DNA of 64,000 nucleotides from Oxalobacter vibrioformis (GCF_027118995.1 NZ_CP098242.1:1657501-1721500); one strand, 5' to 3'; positions 26,300 to 34,320 are shown, numbered from the stretch's first letter. A program made the numbers and translations. The notes: generated from the letters alone by a model not told the origin.

Positions 26300-26754
26300 A
26301 CCCAAAAGCAATAGCGCACCACAGGAAATATGGCGGCATGTGGTTTGTCGTTCATTCAGACCGAGACATGTTCTCAAACGCGGTTTCCGATTACTTCATG
26401 ACGGAGCATGAGGCACAGGTGGCAAAGGCGAATCTGTCCGGACAGTACCCGGCAGACCAGCTTTTCATTATCCGGCACAGGACACTGGAAGAAGCGAAAG
26501 CAATCGCCAGAGAAAGCAATGAACGCCACAAGCTGGATGTTACTTATTACCAAGTAGCGATCAGAGTGCCGTACCAGGGTAAAACGCTGCCGAAGAATAT
26601 TTCCGGGATGATTGGCAGTCGGTTTAAAGCAGTTCGAGCATTGCGGAGCATCAGGAGGACATTGCCCGGTGCGCTGCTGGTGCAACACACTCGCTTTTAC
26701 CAAGACGATGAGTTGACAGGCCGCCAGGAGCATTTACGCCGGATCATTCGTTGA
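26296..26754 (+). CDS. hypothetical protein, 152 aa
   Basis: ATG 26296 is preceded by AAGGAGGCGCAGTC, a strong ribosome binding site. The frame upstream to 26197 is a shadow. The protein is basic and soluble (MWFVVHSDRDMFSNAVSDYF, VAKANLSGQYPADQLFIIRH), with an Arg-rich C-terminus. No family is recognised. It is translationally coupled to the preceding gene. Confidence 0.65.
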   Translation: MNPKAIAHHRKYGGMWFVVHSDRDMFSNAVSDYFMTEHEAQVAKANLSGQYPADQLFIIRHRTLEEAKAIARESNERHKLDVTYYQVAIRVPYQGKTLPKNISGMIGSRFKAVRALRSIRRTLPGALLVQHTRFYQDDELTGRQEHLRRIIR

Positions 26755-26777
26755 CCTGTGAATAAACCCAGTGCTTT

Positions 26778-26797
26778 CGGTATAATGTGCTATACCG
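26778..26797. promoter_or_regulatory. palindromic operator-like site
   Basis: CGGTATA-ATGTGC-TATACCG, a perfect 7-bp inverted repeat, with another related half-site (GATACCGTAT) 13 bases further. It lies upstream of the gene at 26910 and may be bound by an element regulator. Confidence 0.5.
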
Positions 26798-26824
26798 GAT
26801 TATTCTGGACGATACCGTATAAGC

Positions 26825-26917
26825 TGCGCCTATCCTTCGCGAGGAGAAAACACAGTTACCTTGCTGTGCTGGCGCGGCTTCCCCAACAAGGCTGACGTGA
26901 AGGTGCGTTATGAGTAA
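26825..26917 (+). other. conserved-looking short frame overlapping the next start codon
   Basis: The plus strand reads ENTVTLLCWRGFPNKADVKV, then RYE and stop at TAA 26915-26917. The frame has no ATG. The CWRGFPNKADVK ending is one I associate with short frames near the Icd/immunity regions of P4-like elements. The stop codon overlaps the ATG of the gene at 26910, which would allow coupling. It may reflect a conserved RNA and not a protein. Confidence 0.35.
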
Positions 26918-27629
26918 AACACAATATGAGTATATTCCCATCATATTTGCTGCGGCATTTATCACAGGACAAAACAAAAACCTTCGCCAGAAAAAGGTGA
27001 ACTGGGTAAAGGGGCTTAATCTCCTCATCGAGCAGATAAATGGGGTAGAAAAATCCGGGGTAGAGCAATTTTGGGGAGGCCTGACGCTCAAACAGCGTGT
27101 TGAAACCCCGGAAGAAAGAGAGCGAAAAAAAAAGGATATTCTTGAGAATGGAAAATTCCTGGAAAGTCTGATAGAAAAAGGAATTTTGTCGGCGAAAGAG
27201 CATCCCCATTATTTGCATCTCATCAGTGTTTCTTCCTTTTCGACTATGTTCGAGAATTACTTTCCAAGAGATAAAGATCGTCTAAATGAGTTGCTGCCTT
27301 CTTTTGAAGCATTGGTTCAAGAGACTGCCCCTGCTGCCTCGCCATCCGACCTGCAAAAAAAGCAATTAGAGAATGGCGTAGATGATGAGCAAGCTGAAGT
27401 CACGCTCACATGGAAAGATGAAATCAGACCTTATGCCGACGGTCTTTTTGAGGACAACCCTGATATTACTGAAGCGGACATGACGCGAAGAATCGATGCA
27501 CAGCTTCGAGCAAAAAACATAAGAAAAAGCAAAAAAAGTAATGCCGGTTTTTATTCGCAAGAACACATCAGAAAAGACTTTGTGCGATCGTTTCTTGAAG
27601 AAAAACGCACTGGGGAAGTGGGGGAATAA
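26910..27629 (+). CDS. hypothetical protein, 239 aa
   Basis: ATG 26910 lies inside GGTGCGTTATGAG. The protein is highly charged and helical, with no membrane segments (EYIPIIFAAAFITGQNKNLR, ETPEERERKKKDILENGKFL). An acidic middle (DIRPYADGLFEDNP-like stretch at about residues 178-195) and a Lys-rich end (RKSKKSNAGFYSQEHIRKDF) suggest nucleic-acid or protein binding. The family is unknown. It is followed by 170 bases of AT-rich DNA with repeated TTTCCCC/GGGGAAA blocks. Confidence 0.65.
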   Translation: MSKTQYEYIPIIFAAAFITGQNKNLRQKKVNWVKGLNLLIEQINGVEKSGVEQFWGGLTLKQRVETPEERERKKKDILENGKFLESLIEKGILSAKEHPHYLHLISVSSFSTMFENYFPRDKDRLNELLPSFEALVQETAPAASPSDLQKKQLENGVDDEQAEVTLTWKDEIRPYADGLFEDNPDITEADMTRRIDAQLRAKNIRKSKKSNAGFYSQEHIRKDFVRSFLEEKRTGEVGE

Positions 27630-27808
27630 TTATTGTTTTTTCCCCAACTCATTTCCCCAAAAAAGAAAAATGAAAAAAATACAGTAAAAACAGCAACCTG
27701 AGGGTTTTTGCAAAAAACAAATCCTCATCTAGCGGGGAAAAATTTCCCCACAGAAGATTACCTCGTGGACGGCAATGAAGCCGATCATATTTTTTCGGAG
27801 GTAATCAG
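27630..27808. other. AT-rich spacer with TTCCCCA repeats
   Basis: TTTCCCC or its complement occurs at least four times (27640-27660 and 27738-27755) around an A-rich core. This could be a regulatory region for alpA or a small replication origin for the DUF3987 replication protein. Neither is proven. Confidence 0.3.
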
Positions 27809-28030
27809 ATGACACTGCAACAAATTCACCATCAATCAAAAAGAATCTTGCGTAAGCGAGAGGTTCTTCATCGTACGGGTCTGTCAAACGCTACCCTGCA
27901 CGAAATGATAGCTGCCCAGCGGTTCCCGGCTCAGATAAGAATTTCGACCCGCAGCGTTGGCTGGATCGAATCTGAAGTCGACGCCTGGATAGATGAGCGT
28001 ATCGCGGCCAGCCGCCAAAAAGCTGCATAA
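27809..28030 (+). CDS. AlpA-family phage regulator
   Basis: 73 aa, with GGAGG ten bases upstream. It has the AlpA/excisionase winged-helix pattern: ILRKREVLHRTGLSNATLHE, MIAAQRFPAQIRISTRSVGW and IESEVDAWID. AlpA-type proteins activate integrase expression or act as excisionases in P4-like elements. It heads the regulator block before the replication gene. Confidence 0.9.
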   Translation: MTLQQIHHQSKRILRKREVLHRTGLSNATLHEMIAAQRFPAQIRISTRSVGWIESEVDAWIDERIAASRQKAA

Positions 28031-28040
28031 GGGGGCCGCC

Positions 28041-28280
28041 ATGAGGAACAATTTTCAAGCGCAACGCGAGCGCGTCCTGCATCGTCTCGCCGAGGGGCCG
28101 ATGACCACGCACGAAGCGAGAGAGCAAATCGCTGTAATTCATCCTGCAGGGCGTGTCATGGAACTCCGCAGGCAAGGCCATGACATTCTGACTCACTGGA
28201 CAAAAGAACCCAACGCCCAGGGGCACATGCACCGGGTGGCGAAATATGTTCTGCTGAGTCGCAAGGGGGTGCAATCATGA
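28041..28280 (+). CDS. helix-turn-helix domain protein, 79 aa
   Basis: ATG 28041 follows AAGGGGGCCGCC. RERVLHRLAEGPMTTHEARE, then GRVMELRRQGHDILTHW, is the small winged-helix type found in many phage genes (HTH_39-like). The stop overlaps the ATG of rha (ATGA). It is probably a DNA-binding regulator of the element. Confidence 0.75.
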   Translation: MRNNFQAQRERVLHRLAEGPMTTHEAREQIAVIHPAGRVMELRRQGHDILTHWTKEPNAQGHMHRVAKYVLLSRKGVQS

Positions 28281-28987
28281 ATGCGCTCGCAATCCAAAAT
28301 GAAAAGCTGGTCTCTGTGAACAATCAGGAGCCAGTCACAACCAGCCTGATTGTTGCCGAGAAATTCAATAAGCGCCATGACCATGTCTTGAGGGCGATCC
28401 AAAATCTTGAGTGTTCAGACGGGTTCCGACTCCTCAATTTTGGGGAGTCCTCATACCGAAATGAGCAGAACAAAAAGCAGCCCATGTATCACATAACCCG
28501 TGACGGCTTCATGTTTCTGGCGATGGGTTTCACAGGCAAAAAAGCGGCAAGGTGGAAGGAATGCTTCATTGATGCCTTCAGGAAAATGGGGGCAACACTT
28601 GTCATGCGCTCAAGTTCAGAATGGAATGCAGCAAGGATTGAGAACAAGACAGGCCGCCGGGTACTCACAGACGCAATACAGTATGTTCTTATCCCTTATG
28701 CCATATCCCAGGGCAGCAGGAACCACGGAATGATGTTTGTCAGTTATACCCGGCTGGTTCAATCCTGCACCAGTTCTGACAAGCGCGATTCCCTTCCTGC
28801 GCACGTTCTGGCGAAGATAAGCGTTCTTGAGGTGAGCGCCGCCACGGAGATATTGAAGCTGGTGGCGAGGAATGTTCACTACAGGGAAATTTATCAGGCC
28901 GTCAAATCAGAGATCAATGAAATCGTTCGCCTTTGGAATGCGTTACCAATAGCGAACGCCAACATAAAACAATTGGAGGCGGCATGA
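28277..28987 (+). CDS. Rha-family phage regulatory protein
   Basis: 236 aa. The N-terminal Rha domain (residues about 20-115) is clear: TSLIVAEKFNKRHDHVLRAI, FGESSYRNEQNKKQPMYHIT, RDGFMFLAMGFTGKKAARWK and FIDAFRKM. The C-terminal about 110 residues are of another type (helical, RLVQSCTSSDKRDSLPAHVL), as often in Rha fusions. Rha proteins of lambdoid phages interfere with growth in some hosts and act as regulators. It is coupled to both neighbours. Confidence 0.9.
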   Translation: MNALAIQNEKLVSVNNQEPVTTSLIVAEKFNKRHDHVLRAIQNLECSDGFRLLNFGESSYRNEQNKKQPMYHITRDGFMFLAMGFTGKKAARWKECFIDAFRKMGATLVMRSSSEWNAARIENKTGRRVLTDAIQYVLIPYAISQGSRNHGMMFVSYTRLVQSCTSSDKRDSLPAHVLAKISVLEVSAATEILKLVARNVHYREIYQAVKSEINEIVRLWNALPIANANIKQLEAA

Positions 28988-29172
28988 TCACGGACAAAAA
29001 AAGACCCGCCAAGGCAGCAACCGAAGCGGGGCAGAAAATAACTCTCAGTTCCAATTATAACCCGCTTCCCGCCCTTTTCAAGCGCTTTATCGTCATGCTG
29101 GCAGCACGGGAAATCATCAGCAAAGACCGTGCTGTATGGCTTCTGTTTCAATGGAGGCTGACACATGATTGA
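28984..29172 (+). CDS. hypothetical protein, 62 aa
   Basis: ATG 28984 is preceded by TTGGAGGCGGC and overlaps the rha stop. It is basic at the N-terminus and helical after residue 25 (NPLPALFKRFIVMLAAREII, VWLLFQWRL). It overlaps the next gene by eight bases. The function is unknown. The tight packing suggests it belongs to the replication operon. Confidence 0.6.
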   Translation: MITDKKRPAKAATEAGQKITLSSNYNPLPALFKRFIVMLAAREIISKDRAVWLLFQWRLTHD

Positions 29173-31597
29173 TCCCATTTCCCAATTCAGGGACGCCATT
29201 GCCGCTGCTGGCCTGACCGTACCGGAAACCATCGAGACAGACGGCATGTTGCACCGATTTGCCAGTAACGGCAATCCTCGCGATACGGCAGGCTGGTATG
29301 TCTATTATGGCGATACAGTCCCCGCTGGTGGTTTCGGCTGCTGGCGGACAGGCGTCAACCAGACATGGCGTGCAGACACCGGCAAGAAACTGACACCATC
29401 AGAAGACGCCGCACACAAAGAGCGTATTGCCGCCATCCAGCAGCAGAGGAAGGAAGAAGAAGCCGCCCGGCGTGCAGAGGTCGCCACCAAGGCCAAAGCG
29501 CGATGGGAAGACGCTTTACCCGCTTCTGACAACCATCCCTATCTCGCGAAGAAAGGTGTCCTGGCACACGGCATCAAGGAGCATGACGGCAATCTCATCA
29601 TCGCCTTGCGTACCGGCTCTGATATCCATTCCCTGCAAACCATCCGCGCTGACGGTGATAAACGCTTCCTGACTGGTGGCCGCATATCCGGCTGCTATTA
29701 CAGTATCGGCAAACCGGACCAGTCGGATATCCTCTGCCTGGCTGAGGGCTTCTCTACCGGCGCATCTGTCCATGAAGCCACGGGCTACCCGGTTACAGTT
29801 GCCTTCAATGCAGGGAATCTTGAGCCGGTCGCCAAGGCTATACGCACCCTTTTTCCGGGCAAGCGGCTGGTGATCTGTGCTGATGATGATTACCGCACAG
29901 ACGGCAATCCCGGTATCGCCAAGGCAACAGAAGCTGCGAGGGCTGTCAACGGTATTGTTGCCATTCCTGACTTTGGAGAGGATCGGCCCGATGGTGCAAC
30001 AGACTTCAATGACCTGCATCAGCACAAAGGACTTGAGGCCGTTCAGGAGGCTATCCGGCAGGCTATTGAATTGTCTGCTGCTTATGGCATTACCGGTTCA
30101 GGGGAAGGCAGTACAGCACCAGAATCGTTTTTATGGCCTGATCCACAGCCGCTGGAAACAAAGACTGATCCCATGCCCTATCCAGTGGAAGAGTTGCCCG
30201 ACACCATCAGGCAGGCGGTTACCGAGGTACAGCACTTCGTGAAGGCTCCCGTTTCACTGGTGGCGGCATCAGCTATTGGCGCATTGTCTCTTGCCGTACA
30301 AGGCCATATTGACGTGGAAAGGGCTACCGGGCTGAAAGGGCCTTCCGGATTATTCCTTTTGACCATTGCCGATTCAGGCGAAAGAAAATCCACCTGTGAC
30401 AGCTTCTTCATGACGGCAATTCGCAGTTACGAAGAATCACAGCGGGAACTGGCAAAACCGGCATTGCAAAGCTATGAATCTGACCTTGCTGTGTGGGAAG
30501 CCAGAAGAAACGGATTAAAGGACAAGATCAGGGCGCTGGAAAAAGATGGGAAAGACTCCAGCAAACAAGAAAACGATTTTCGTGAGCTGGGGAAAGAAAA
30601 ACCCGAACAGCCCAAATTCCCCCGTCTGCTGTACGCCGATGTTACCCCCGAAGCGCTGGCCTATGGCCTTGTCAGGAACTGGCCTTCTGGTGGTGTCATA
30701 TCCGCTGAAGGCGGCACCGTGCTGGGTTCTCATGGCATGGGCAAAGATTCCATCATGCGCAATCTGTCACTGCTGAACCAGCTATGGGATGGTGGCCAGA
30801 TATCAGTGGATCGAAGAACATCGGAATCATTCACCGTGTCAGGGGCAAGGCTGACAGTCGCCTTACAGATACAGGAAGCCACCTTACGCGGCTTCTTCAA
30901 CAATACCGGCGCGCTGGCAAGGGGAACCGGCTTCATGGCAAGGTTTCTCATTGCATGGCCAGAATCAACACAGGGTACTCGCCATTTCACCGAAGCACCG
31001 GATGATTGGCCTGCTCTTGGGGCTTTCAACCGGAAATTGACCACCATTTTGGAAAACCCGGTTGATATTGATGAGAACGGCTCCCTGTCACTATCGACCA
31101 TCACGCTTTCTGCCGATGCCAAAAAAGCATGGATTGGCTTTCATGATGCAGTGGAGTCCATGCTGACAAGTGGTGGTGATCTGTATGACATCCGGGATGT
31201 TTCCAGTAAAGCAGCAGATAACGCGGCCCGGTTGGCGTCACTGTTTCATGTCTTTGAGCATGGTGTTGGCCCGATATGCGCGGACTGCTTCAGAAAGGCC
31301 GCAACGATCATTACCTGGCATTTAAACGAATCGAAGCGTTTCTTTGGTGAAATGGCCCTGCCGGAGGAAATGGCAAATATGGCTCGCCTGGATGAATGGC
31401 TCATCCGGTATTGCCGGGAAAACAAAACCAGTGGTGTTTCAACCCGCCGGGCGCAACAGTTTGGCCCCGTCAGGAAAAACAGCGAACTTAATGCCGCACT
31501 GGATAATTTACAGGAACTGGATCGTCTATCTGTCAAACGAGATGGCAAGCAGAAAATGATTCTGGTAAACCCTGCATTGCTGGAGGGGATGTCATGA
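29165..31597 (+). CDS. Toprim/DUF3987 replication protein (primase-helicase-like)
   Basis: 810 aa. Residues 1-90 form a zinc-free primase-type N-terminus. A Toprim-like segment (about 190-280) has the Glu in CLAEGFSTGASVHE and Asp residues in RLVICADDDYRTDGNPG. The DUF3987 ATPase region starts near residue 330, with a P-loop-like IADSGERKSTCDSFF in which the usual GKS/T is ERKST. Later blocks are EATLRGFFNNTGALARGTGF and MARFLIAWPES. The design corresponds to replication initiators of satellites and phages, analogous to P4 alpha but from another family. It is co-transcribed with rha and downstream small genes. Confidence 0.85.
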   Translation: MIDPISQFRDAIAAAGLTVPETIETDGMLHRFASNGNPRDTAGWYVYYGDTVPAGGFGCWRTGVNQTWRADTGKKLTPSEDAAHKERIAAIQQQRKEEEAARRAEVATKAKARWEDALPASDNHPYLAKKGVLAHGIKEHDGNLIIALRTGSDIHSLQTIRADGDKRFLTGGRISGCYYSIGKPDQSDILCLAEGFSTGASVHEATGYPVTVAFNAGNLEPVAKAIRTLFPGKRLVICADDDYRTDGNPGIAKATEAARAVNGIVAIPDFGEDRPDGATDFNDLHQHKGLEAVQEAIRQAIELSAAYGITGSGEGSTAPESFLWPDPQPLETKTDPMPYPVEELPDTIRQAVTEVQHFVKAPVSLVAASAIGALSLAVQGHIDVERATGLKGPSGLFLLTIADSGERKSTCDSFFMTAIRSYEESQRELAKPALQSYESDLAVWEARRNGLKDKIRALEKDGKDSSKQENDFRELGKEKPEQPKFPRLLYADVTPEALAYGLVRNWPSGGVISAEGGTVLGSHGMGKDSIMRNLSLLNQLWDGGQISVDRRTSESFTVSGARLTVALQIQEATLRGFFNNTGALARGTGFMARFLIAWPESTQGTRHFTEAPDDWPALGAFNRKLTTILENPVDIDENGSLSLSTITLSADAKKAWIGFHDAVESMLTSGGDLYDIRDVSSKAADNAARLASLFHVFEHGVGPICADCFRKAATIITWHLNESKRFFGEMALPEEMANMARLDEWLIRYCRENKTSGVSTRRAQQFGPVRKNSELNAALDNLQELDRLSVKRDGKQKMILVNPALLEGMS

Positions 31598-31893
31598 ATT
31601 TAATCGATCTTTGGGCAAGCCTGAAGTCCCAGACCAGAGCAGTTGCTACAGCTACAGTTGCTACATCTGCTACAGATGAGAAAGAAATGCCCAGAAATGA
31701 GGCAAGTGTAGCAAAAGTAGCAAGTGTAGCCGTAGCAAACCATGAAGACATGCCCCCAGAAACATTCATGCAATGGGAAGTTTTCACTTCAAATCGGGGG
31801 ACAGTCAAGGTGATATGCAGCGAACCCATGACGGAGAAAGAAGTTTGCTGGTTTCCTGGTGCGGTATCGGCTGTTCCATTATTGGAGGAATGA
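31594..31893 (+). CDS. hypothetical protein with Val-Ala repeat tract, 99 aa
   Basis: The ATG overlaps the stop of the DUF3987 gene (ATGA). After MNLIDLWASLKSQTRAVATA comes a run of VAT/VAK units made by GTTGCTAC- and GTAGCAA-type DNA repeats (31639-31740), then a folded-looking end (FMQWEVFTSNRGTVKVICSE). Genes of this kind follow replication genes in many mobile elements, and their function is unknown. A broken relative lies at 23819-24002. Confidence 0.65.
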   Translation: MNLIDLWASLKSQTRAVATATVATSATDEKEMPRNEASVAKVASVAVANHEDMPPETFMQWEVFTSNRGTVKVICSEPMTEKEVCWFPGAVSAVPLLEE

Positions 31894-31894
31894 C

Positions 31895-32542
31895 ATGATG
31901 AAGAAGAAAACCAGCGTGGCAAAGAAAAAGGCAGCACCTAAAAAACCGGCGCTGACCGAAAAAGAAAAAAAGGAGTTTTATGCCCGTTACGCCATCCGGC
32001 CAAGTGCCAATGCAGCAGGTATTGTGGGTAAATACGGTAAATTCCTCCTTGGCGACAACCTGGGGCAGGATGAGCTTGTCGAATCACTCTCTCAGGCCAT
32101 GACAGACATTAATAACGGCGACATGAAAAGAGTTGAGAACATGCTGCTTGGGCAGGCCATGGCACTGCAAACCATGTTCACGAATCTTGCCATACGCGCT
32201 GATTCGCAGGATGGACGGCTGGATAATATTGAAAGTCTGATGCGCATGGCACTACGGGCACAGAACCAGTGCCGCATGACACTGGAAACACTGGCGAATA
32301 TCAAAAACCCACCTGTGGTCTACGCCCGCCAGGCCAATATCTCCCAGGGACATCAGCAAGTGAATAACGGTGTGCCTGTGGCTGCCACGCCCGCACGCGA
32401 GGAAAAAGTGATTGAATCTAACGAATTATTGGAGGTACTCGATGGCAAACGGCTGGACACCAGAACGAAAGGCCAGGCAGGCAGAAGCGATACACCGCTG
32501 GAAACCGTGGAAACAGGCCGGGGTAAAAACACCGGAAGGTAA
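31895..32542 (+). CDS. hypothetical element protein with basic N-terminus, 215 aa
   Basis: ATG 31895 follows TTGGAGGAATGAC. The Lys-rich start (KKKTSVAKKKAAPKKPALTE) is followed by a helical middle (LVESLSQAMTDINNGDMKRV, ENMLLGQAMALQTMFTNLAI) and a flexible end. The chaperone-like or structural look of the middle does not identify a family. Its last 101 bases overlap the next gene in another frame. Confidence 0.6.
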   Translation: MMKKKTSVAKKKAAPKKPALTEKEKKEFYARYAIRPSANAAGIVGKYGKFLLGDNLGQDELVESLSQAMTDINNGDMKRVENMLLGQAMALQTMFTNLAIRADSQDGRLDNIESLMRMALRAQNQCRMTLETLANIKNPPVVYARQANISQGHQQVNNGVPVAATPAREEKVIESNELLEVLDGKRLDTRTKGQAGRSDTPLETVETGRGKNTGR

Positions 32543-32663
32543 AGCGCGTAGCAAAATGAACGCTCTGAAACATGGCGAATATTCTGCTGAAGCAAAGGCA
32601 CTCAGAAAGCATATCAATGACTTGTTACGACAGCACAGAGAAGCACTGAAGCGCATAGCCTGA
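32442..32663 (+). CDS. conserved hypothetical protein (GWTPERKARQAE type), 73 aa
   Basis: ATG 32442 is preceded by TTGGAGGTACTCG, a strong ribosome binding site inside the upstream gene. The sequence NGWTPERKARQAEAIHRWKP, then TPEGKARSKMNALKHGEYS, has a pattern I recall from small unnamed genes in proteobacterial mobile elements. The two-frame overlap of about 100 bases with the previous gene is unusual. The function is unknown. Confidence 0.7.
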   Translation: MANGWTPERKARQAEAIHRWKPWKQAGVKTPEGKARSKMNALKHGEYSAEAKALRKHINDLLRQHREALKRIA

Positions 32664-32820
32664 TTCGGTAGTGATAGTTTTTGGAGATTTTGGAGAGCGC
32701 CCTTTAGTGCGCAGTAACTCCGCACTTAGTAAAAAATAATCCTGTTTTAATACATGGGGTTGCCACTGAAAATTAGCGCAAAAATCAGGCGGCAAGTGGC
32801 AGTTTGGTGCGCAAGGACAA
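32664..32820. other. spacer between the element B operon and integrase gene
   Basis: The rightward operon and the leftward integrase gene converge here. GTGCGCAGTAACTCCGCACTTAG (32708-32730) contains a GTGCG...CGCAC inverted repeat that could end transcription, though without a T run. Confidence 0.35.
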
Positions 32821-34065
32821 TCAGCGATATGCGCTCAAGCTGATAATGTCTGCTCCCGCTTTCAGCCTGTCCAGGTAATCGGCCCATTGCTGCATCATCT
32901 TCTTGCGCTCCGGAAGGTGTGCCGTCCGGTTGTAAGCGCGGCCATTCGGATCACGGACAGCATGGGCAAGCTGGTGTTCGATCAGGTCAGGCCGCACCCC
33001 CAGCACTTCGTCAAGGATGGTTCGCGCCATTGCACGGAAGCCGTGGCCGGTCATTTCTTCTTTGCCGATTCCCAGGCGGCGCAGCGCGGCCAGAATGGCG
33101 TTATCGCTCATGGGGCGTTCTTCTGTCCTTGCGCTGGGGAAAAGGTAACGACCATACCCTGTCAGTGGGTGCAGTTCCTTCAGGATAGCGACCACCTGCC
33201 GTGCCAGCGGGACAATGTGCTGGGTATCTGTTTTGGTGACGGTGTATCGCCACTCAGCCGCCTCAAGGTCGATGTCAGCCCATTGAGCAGCCCGTAACTC
33301 ACCGGGACGAACGAACACATATGGCGCGATTTTAAGGGCGCAGGCGACCGGAAAGGTGCCTTTGTAGGTGTCGATGGCTCGCAATAATTCTGCAACTTGT
33401 TGGGGTTCTGTTGTTGCTGCATAGTGTTTTACTTTGGGAGGCTGCAATGCGTCTCTCATTTTCGGCACAGTGTTGCCGGTAGCAAGGCCCATATCTACGG
33501 CATAGTCCATGATCTGGCTGCACAGGGTCTTGATAGCGATGGCTTCCGCAGATGAATGATCTGCGATTTTAAGCAGAACCTTTCTGAAGTCCGGCGCAGC
33601 AATTTCTGATACAGGGACGCCTCCAATCCATGGAAGGACATAGCGGCTCAAGCGGCTCAATACCTTCTGCGAGTAACCTAGCGTCCAGGGCTTTGTGTGG
33701 TTGTCGCCGCTGGAGCGCTTTTCATGCCATACCCTTGCAATAACTTCAAAGCTGTTCTCCGCTCGTTCTTTGCTGGCGGCTTGCTGTGCCTTCTTTGCTT
33801 GGATAGGGTTAATACCGGCAGCACTCAGCTTTCTGGCTTCTTCGCGGTGTTTGCGGGCCTGTTCAAGCGAGACATCCGGGTATTTGCCGAACGACAGGAT
33901 GTTTTCCTTGCCGTTGTCCTGTTTCACCTTCATGTGCCACAGCTTGCTTCCATGAGGGTAAACGGTAAGGTACAGGCCGCCACCATCAAAGAGCTTATAT
34001 GCCTTTTCCTTTGGCTTGGCATTCTTGATCTGTACGGGTGATAAGGGTTTGACGATCCGAGCCAT
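32821..34065 (-). CDS. tyrosine recombinase/integrase, P4 type
   Basis: 414 aa with an N-terminal arm-binding DUF4102 domain (KLFDGGGLYLTVYPHGSKLW, FGKYPDVSLEQARKHREEAR), a SAM-like core-binding middle and the catalytic domain. The catalytic residues are Arg in YVFVRPGELRAAQWADI, His-x-x-Arg in GHGFRAMARTILDEV, and the nucleophile Tyr in PNGRAYNRTAHL. It lies 180 bases from tRNA-His and transcribes away from it. It would integrate at the tRNA 3' end, using the 17-bp core. Repeated GGGGTAAT motifs surround its start. Confidence 0.93.
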   Translation of the reverse strand: MARIVKPLSPVQIKNAKPKEKAYKLFDGGGLYLTVYPHGSKLWHMKVKQDNGKENILSFGKYPDVSLEQARKHREEARKLSAAGINPIQAKKAQQAASKERAENSFEVIARVWHEKRSSGDNHTKPWTLGYSQKVLSRLSRYVLPWIGGVPVSEIAAPDFRKVLLKIADHSSAEAIAIKTLCSQIMDYAVDMGLATGNTVPKMRDALQPPKVKHYAATTEPQQVAELLRAIDTYKGTFPVACALKIAPYVFVRPGELRAAQWADIDLEAAEWRYTVTKTDTQHIVPLARQVVAILKELHPLTGYGRYLFPSARTEERPMSDNAILAALRRLGIGKEEMTGHGFRAMARTILDEVLGVRPDLIEHQLAHAVRDPNGRAYNRTAHLPERKKMMQQWADYLDRLKAGADIISLSAYR

Positions 34066-34108
34066 AGGGGTAACTCCTTTTAGGGGTAATGACTTTTCGG
34101 AATGGGGT

Positions 34109-34132
34109 AATTACCCCTAACATTACCCCTAT
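34109..34132. repeat. arm-type repeat next to the integrase gene
   Basis: AATTACCCCTAAC followed by ATTACCCCTAT, matching 23591-23614 with one difference. Inverted copies (TAGGGGTAAT at 34081, TGGGGTAAT at 34103) and further copies (GGGGGTAATGGGGT near 34236) lie on both sides. They probably bind the integrase N-domain or an excisionase. Confidence 0.65.
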
Positions 34133-34243
34133 ATTTTCTGTATGTCAACGGACGTTATCGGACGATAAAAGACGCAAAATGGCCTAAGAGCCGCATATTC
34201 TCTAGGGTTTCTGGACTTTATCGGATGTTATTGGAGGGGGTAA

Positions 34244-34320
34244 TGGGGTGACTGACGGGGATCGAACCCGCGACAACAGGAATCACAATCCTGGACTCTA
34301 CCAACTGAGCTACAGTCACC
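34244..34320 (-). tRNA. tRNA-His (GTG)
   Basis: 77 nt with an encoded CCA. It has GGTGACTG...CAGTCACCCCA acceptor ends with the extra 5' G typical of tRNA-His, anticodon stem CAGGA/TCCTG around loop TTGTGAT (anticodon GTG), and T arm GGGTTCGATCC. Its 3' part (34251-34267) is the attachment core for the island. The gene is intact, since the integrated element supplies the same sequence. Confidence 0.96.
34251..34267. repeat. attachment-site core, copy 3 (inside tRNA-His)
   Basis: ACTGACGGGGATCGAAC on the plus strand, covering the T loop, T stem and part of the acceptor stem of tRNA-His. It is the right boundary of element B. Confidence 0.88.

Larger units (their letters stand above)
23524..34267. 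mobile_element. element B: P4-like satellite or integrative element at tRNA-His
   Basis: Bounded by attachment cores 2 and 3, 10.7 kb. It has a P4-type integrase next to the tRNA, AlpA- and Rha-like regulators, a Toprim-DUF3987 replication protein, many small genes transcribed away from a structured leader, and an HsdR-N-domain gene pointing the other way. No capsid, tail, terminase or conjugation genes are visible, so it would depend on a helper or move only by integrase. The left about 900 bases hold only broken genes. Confidence 0.8.
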
